From: Nansenia antarctica
Lineage: Eukaryota; Chordata; Actinopteri; Argentiniformes; Microstomatidae
Length of the DNA stretch: 64,000 nucleotides
Assembly (NCBI GenBank): GCA_963989245.1
Contig: OZ022348.1
Span: 28,402,856-28,466,855, forward strand
Direction: 5' to 3'
Positions within the stretch are counted from its first letter, which is position 1. Every line of letters begins with the position of its first letter. Shown piece by piece: positions 60,501-64,000 of this stretch. The notes under the pieces were generated by a model, which did no database searches, was not told the DNA's origin, and saw nothing but the letters and a program-made list of their open reading frames with translations. The position numbers and the translations under genes are program-made.

Positions 60501-61588
60501 ATAGCCCGATACAGTACAGTCTATAGCCCGATACAGGACAGTCTATAGCCCGATACAGCCCGATACAGCCCGATACAGTACAGTCTATAGCCCGATACAG
60601 TACAGTCTATAGCCCGATACAGTACAGTCTATAGCCCGATACAGGACAGTCTATAGCCCGATACAGTACAGTCTATAGGCCGATACAGGACAGTCTATAG
60701 CCCGATACAGGACAGTCTATAGCCCGATACAGTACAGTCTATAGCCCGATACAGGACAGTCTATAGCCCGATACAGGACAGTCTATAGCCCGATACAGTA
60801 CAGTCTATAGCCCGATACAGGACAGTCTATAGCCCAATACAGCCCGATACAGGACAGTCTATAGCCCGATACAGTACAGTCTATAGCCCGATACAGTACA
60901 GTCTATAGCCCGATACGGGACAGTCTATAGCCCGATACAGGACAGTCTATAGCCCGATACAGGACAGCCCGATACAGGACAGTCTATAGCCCGATACAGG
61001 ACAGTCTATAGCCCGATACAGGACAGTCTATAGCCCAATACAGCCCGATACAGGACAGTCTATAGCCCGATACAGTACAGTCTATAGCCCGATACAGTAC
61101 AGTCTATAGCCCGATACAGGACAGTCTATAGCCCGATACAGGACAGTCTATAGCCCGATACAGGACAGCCCGATACAGGACAGTCTATAGCCCGATACAG
61201 GACAGTCTATAGCCCGATACAGGACAGTCTATAGCCCGATACAGTACAGTAGCCTTTCGTCAGTCATGTTTCAATCAACTACCCTCTGCTACACTGTGGC
61301 CCACTTAGCTACCCATGTTAGCCATATGTTCAACATTAAGTCGTTTAAACGAATTGTGTACACAGCAATTACGGTAATTAAGTTGTCCCTAATTACTGCG
61401 CATTACTTTTGACAGCGGTCGCTAACATCGCTCTCACGTTCTCACCGGTGAGATACTGAACACAGCTAAGGTCGACATCCTCCTGGGACCAGAGCAACAA
61501 ACTGCCAATGTCATTGTAAAAAAGTATCTATACACACCACCCACTCACCTTTGAACAGATAGTCATATTCGTCTTCTCTGCTCGTCAT
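51829..61588 (-). CDS. rab11a-like: Rab11 small GTPase, Rab11a-like (five exons)
   Basis: Exons on the minus strand are 61588-61549, 57784-57589, 56986-56793, 54014-53934 and 51971-51829, all with GT/AG boundaries and consistent phase; they join to 217 codons plus stop. Rab11 is a prenylated GTPase of the recycling endosome and apical trafficking. Visible motifs are the P-loop GDSGVGKS (18-25), switch I with STIGVEF, WDTAGQE (65-71) with Gln70, NKSD (124-127), ETSAL, and a C-terminal CCQNN that ends in a CCxx geranylgeranylation motif. The Gln70 and the tail SQRQMSGQ identify Rab11 and not Rab25, which has Leu there. The tail is nearer Rab11a than Rab11b, but the exact ortholog is not settled. 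Exon 4 (27 codons) is short and easily missed. Introns 1-3 carry minisatellites and GT repeats. The gene is tail-to-tail with mex3a and upstream of it on the same strand is rab25. Confidence 0.95.
51975..52265. repeat. GA/GGGGTGG purine minisatellite in Rab11 intron 4
   Basis: About a dozen units of GAGAGAGAGGGGTGGGGG with variable length begin five bases from the exon 5 acceptor region. On the transcribed (minus) strand it is pure pyrimidine, so it merges with the polypyrimidine tract of the intron 4 acceptor. Confidence 0.93.
52626..52775 (+). mobile_element. CATTTAGCAGACGC-type repeat, copy 3 (truncated)
   Basis: TTTTTTGGCATTTAGCAGAC, GCCTTATTGCAAAGCAACTT, GTGAATCATCTATCCACCAG and TCAGGCCCCGGGCCATTGGC match the left half of the family. 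The inner blocks are missing. It lies in Rab11 intron 4. Confidence 0.65.
55092..55645. mobile_element. Large foldback of the CATTTAGCAGACGC repeat
   Basis: The left arm (about 55092-55295) and right arm (about 55375-55645) are inverted copies. Examples are GTTTCAGGAGGGACAGTTAA and GGTGTAGCCTGAAGAGATGG against CCATCTCTTCAGGCTACACC and TTAACTGTCCCTCCTGAAAC. The right end (GTCGCTATGGATAAAGGCGT then CTGCTGCTTAATGCC) carries the family's terminus; the left arm has lost its outermost part. It is in Rab11 intron 3 and could fold into a hairpin of about 200 bp in the pre-mRNA. Confidence 0.8.
56286..56795. repeat. 15-bp minisatellite abutting the Rab11 exon 3 donor
   Basis: On the transcribed strand the unit is GTAGACCTGATACAT, repeated about 33 times with GTGTA and CTCAT variants. 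The first unit is the intron 3 splice donor itself (exon end GCAG at 56793, then gtagacctcatac). Translated frames (CIRSTCIRST) are artefacts. Confidence 0.95.
57311..57583. repeat. (GT)n arrays with a duplicated 27-bp spacer, Rab11 intron 2
   Basis: Several GT runs are separated by copies of TCTTTGTCCATGTCTAGAGA or TCTTTGTCCATGTCTACTG (three copies). The array begins a few bases from the exon 2 donor at 57588, so this small intron is largely repeat. Confidence 0.94.
58321..58485. mobile_element. Foldback MITE, AGTGGAGGCTGG family, Rab11 intron 1
   Basis: The left arm AGTGGAGGCTGGAGGAGG, GGATTGGGCTGATGG, GCATGGAATGGAATC is mirrored imperfectly by TCGTTCCCTGCATTAAAC, AAGCCCATCCTCCTCC at the right, around a centre CACACATTTGATA. 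Related foldback repeats are common in fish. A partial copy is at 7766. Confidence 0.75.
58712..58738. repeat. (GT)n microsatellite
   Basis: About 13 GT units, in Rab11 intron 1. Confidence 0.93.
60460..61248. repeat. 22-bp minisatellite with higher-order structure, Rab11 intron 1
   Basis: The unit is AGTCTATAGCCCGATACA plus GGAC or GTAC, about 35 units, with shortened AGCCCGATAC units interspersed. A 201-bp block beginning at the variant AGCCCAATAC (60831) is repeated at 61032, so the array grew partly by block duplication. Confidence 0.94.
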
Positions 61589-62050
61589 CTCTTTAAAACA
61601 GCAGTGTCTAACCTAAAGCAGATGAATAAGGTTGTCAAGTGTGTCTCTGTTGAATGTCGAAAGAAACTTCTTGACCGTTTATCTCACGAAGGAGAGCCGT
61701 TTCCTCCGGACGAACCACCGAGTGAGCTACCACGATAAAGTGACGCTAATTTCGCACGTAAACACGACAACACCTGTCAAACCCGACCCCTTATGTCCTA
61801 ATGTGTTACGCAGACTATCGTCCTTGCCTTCGGGCAGAGAAATGTCACATATAACCAACTATCTTCCGAAAAGTTTCGTCTCCTCTTTCCTTCCTACCAC
61901 TTGTCATTTGCCATTTCCGAAACACGACGTAACGTCGAATTGTCTAAGCCCCGCCTTTTACTCAATTGCCACTGGTCAATGGACGACGGACACCTGTCAC
62001 TTGGCTTCGGCGTGATTGGTCTACTCTGTTGTCACTCATGATTTCTCTCT
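61589..62050 (-). promoter_or_regulatory. Rab11 5' UTR and promoter region
   Basis: This sequence upstream of the Rab11 ATG is free of recognisable repeats and richer in CpG than its surroundings. Inverted CCAAT motifs occur (for example ATTGG near 62015 on the plus strand). No TATA box is evident. It is bounded upstream by the rab25 3' end. Confidence 0.4.
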
Positions 62051-62493
62051 GTTTATCCTTGCTCATCGCTACTTGAGTGACGTCGTCAGTCCCCCAAGCC
62101 TCTGCAGGTATGCCAGGTTGATGCAGGCTCACTAGTCAGCTATAATATATAACATTTTATATGAAAACACCTGCTAGCATGCTAATTTCACACGTAATTC
62201 GCTCCTGAATCGTTGGTGGCCCTGCCAGGATTTGGCAGCTGCCAGAGCCTCAGGTTCGTCGAGATCTGGAGGTGGTATCATAATGACCTCATTATCTGTT
62301 GCACGTGAAAAACGTACCGTAGTAAAGCACCACACACCGATGACTGATTTAATCTCATGGCAGCCTATATAAGATAAGCTTGTCAATGGCTGATCATGTC
62401 ACATGATGTGTGTGATGCTAACTAATCATGTCTAAAATCTTAGCTAAGTAAACAAAACACAAATATTCCATCTCTTTTGTCAATCAGTCATAG

Positions 62494-63347
62494 TTTATTG
62501 CACGCCTGTACAGGTAAAATGTCATAAAACTACATAAAATCTACAGGTAGCCTAAAGTGCAGTAGGAGTAGGCCTATAATATGATGGTGTATAATGATTG
62601 ATACCAATGTCGTCCAATGGGACGTCCAGGATACATTCAGCCATGTACAAGTAGAAATGGTAGGCCCTATCATGGCATTTTAGTGTAGAAAATATTCATT
62701 TATTGTGATAAATTTAAAAAAATACATTTATTTTGCAACAGGAATTAATATTTTTTTTTTAAACCGTATCATTCACACAAACAACTCTAGATTCATTCAA
62801 CAAGAGTACAACATTCACAACAGTGACATCATAATAATCTTTGTTTTGGCACCACAGTTATTTCCAAGCCTGTCTTCTATCCCTTATAAGGTCACCAAAA
62901 AGAGGAATATACATTGACGAACAATCATTTGAAGCGCATTTCTCCCTCATAGCAAAGTTAAATTATGACTCCACAGCATCATGTTCCCGTTTCCATACTG
63001 TTACTTAAGACATTGTGTGTGTGTTTTTTCTTCCATTGGCCCACATTCAGACCATTAGTGAATTCTTGGACAAAATTGACCCTGCCACATCCATGCACAT
63101 TTCATAAACTTTGCCAGTACAAATATCACTCTGTCTGCCACAGTGGATCAGTGTATGAAACTGAGTAACATTAGTCACAGAGTGGCATCTTTAAACATCC
63201 TAGCAAGCCCCTTAGGCTTAGTAAAGGAGGGTGGGAGAGTGGCCTGTACCACCTCAGATCACAGTGAAGGGGGTCGGCGGGGATTAAGTAGCTCCATACT
63301 ACTCCACTGTCACCCCTCCCGGGCCCCCCTCCCCATGGTTTGTCCCA
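62494..63347 (-). other. rab25: Probable 3' UTR of rab25 with poly(A) signals
   Basis: On the minus strand after the rab25 stop there is no other coding sequence. AATAAA occurs at the complements of 62727-62732, 62699-62704 and 62494-62499. Any of these could end the transcript, giving a 3' UTR of roughly 0.6-0.85 kb. Confidence 0.45.
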
Positions 63348-63475
63348 TCAGATGTTCTTACAGCAGGGCTTCTTATCTTGCGGGTCATCTGCAGCTCTTT
63401 GGACGGGGTTGGACAGAGTCACAGCACTAATGGACCCCCGGGTCACCTCCTTACTGCTCACCTTCTTGTGGATCT
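63348..63475 (-). CDS. rab25: Rab25, last exon (partial gene)
   Basis: A 128-base exon on the minus strand encodes EIHKKVSSKEVTRGS followed by ISAVTLSNPVQRAADDPQ and a final DKKPCCKNI. The acceptor gtcag|AG and the split Glu codon have the same position and phase as exon 5 of the neighbouring Rab11 gene. The lysine-rich EI-KVS start, the ITL/VTL-type middle and the terminal CCxx prenylation motif fit Rab25, an epithelial Rab11 relative that in human lies beside MEX3A. The G-domain, including the diagnostic Leu in place of Gln70, would be encoded by exons right of the window, so the identification rests on the tail and on synteny. Confidence 0.82.
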
Positions 63476-63583
63476 CTGACGGGGGAAGCAGAGAGGTGGA
63501 ACACACCTGCTGGTGAGGCAAAGCCACTGGAACAGGTGCAGCACTGTAGCAGCAGACAACTGACACAACTGGTTTCACAACCG

Positions 63584-63629
<46 letters not shown>

Positions 63630-64000
63630 TACAACTTTGGTTTGGCAAGACCTTCTTCTTATTACATTGCTTGTGTTGCAGCAGCAGCTTCTATGCACTC
63701 ATTTCAGTCAGAATATTTGCAATATTGTATCTTTCTTTTTGATGTTTGAGGTTGCTTGATTTCTCATTTCAAGGCAATTGTATTAGTTTATTTGTTTAGC
63801 ACGTTTCCATCCGTTTTCAAAGTGCTTCACGTATAGCATTTTTAAAAATACAGAAAAAGGAGGATAGTAAGAAAATAAAAATGACAAGAATAGATACATA
63901 TATAGAGAAAATAAATAGATAAACATTTAACAATATAATAAGACAGAATAAAAAAAGATATATAGATAAAAGTGTTCTTTGGATTATTTCAAGATCAAAA
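63476..64000 (-). other. rab25: rab25 intron 4 (truncated by the window edge)
   Basis: No exon 4 is recognisable. It contains a (GT)21 microsatellite (63586-63627) and, from about 63783, a dispersed fish repeat (TTTGTTTAGCACGTTTCC, AAAGTGCTTCACG) running into A-rich sequence. Confidence 0.7.
63586..63627. repeat. (GT)n microsatellite
   Basis: About 21 GT units. Confidence 0.95.

Overview
The window looks like a piece of a ray-finned (teleost) fish genome. The protein-coding exons are vertebrate (lamin A, MEX3A, Rab11 and Rab25), are split by GT/AG introns, and sit in a background of long dinucleotide microsatellites, minisatellites, tRNA-derived SINEs, an L2-type LINE and several foldback MITEs of kinds familiar from fish. 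I cannot name the species. There is no bacterial or viral gene set, no CRISPR array and no operon.

Gene order from left to right: (1) lmna on the minus strand. Only the first coding exon (19080-19423) and a probable upstream non-coding exon (20885 to about 21090) are here; everything left of 19079 appears to be lmna intron 1 or beyond. (2) A repeat-rich interval of about 14 kb between the divergent genes lmna and mex3a. (3) mex3a on the plus strand, two coding exons (35471-35918 and 40205-41358), followed by an AT-rich, repeat-poor stretch of about 8 kb that is probably its 3' UTR. (4) A complete five-exon Rab11 gene on the minus strand (61588 down to 51829), tail-to-tail with mex3a. (5) The last exon of rab25 on the minus strand (63475-63348), head-to-tail behind the Rab11 gene; its other exons lie beyond the right edge. 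The order LMNA-MEX3A-RAB25 matches human 1q22, but the extra Rab11 gene between mex3a and rab25 has no counterpart there.

Mobile and repeated DNA: a near full-length L2-clade LINE with one open ORF of 1086 codons sits in lmna intron 1 (about 15188-18590). A perfect 67-bp-arm palindrome with 8-bp target duplications lies at 23531-23675. Other foldback elements are at 26053-26183, 30877-31475, 49691-49846, 55092-55645 and 58321-58485. tRNA-derived SINEs of at least three families are present. Large minisatellites lie just upstream of the mex3a start (24-bp unit, about 1.6 kb), at the donor of Rab11 intron 3 (15-bp unit) and in Rab11 intron 1 (22-bp unit).

The genes are not a pathway. Lamin A is a nuclear lamina protein, MEX3A an RNA-binding RING protein, and Rab11/Rab25 are recycling-endosome GTPases; their proximity reflects conserved vertebrate synteny. 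I found no wholly new biological system. The points most worth following are the Rab11-Rab25 tandem pair, the minisatellite that contains a splice donor, and the young palindromic MITE.
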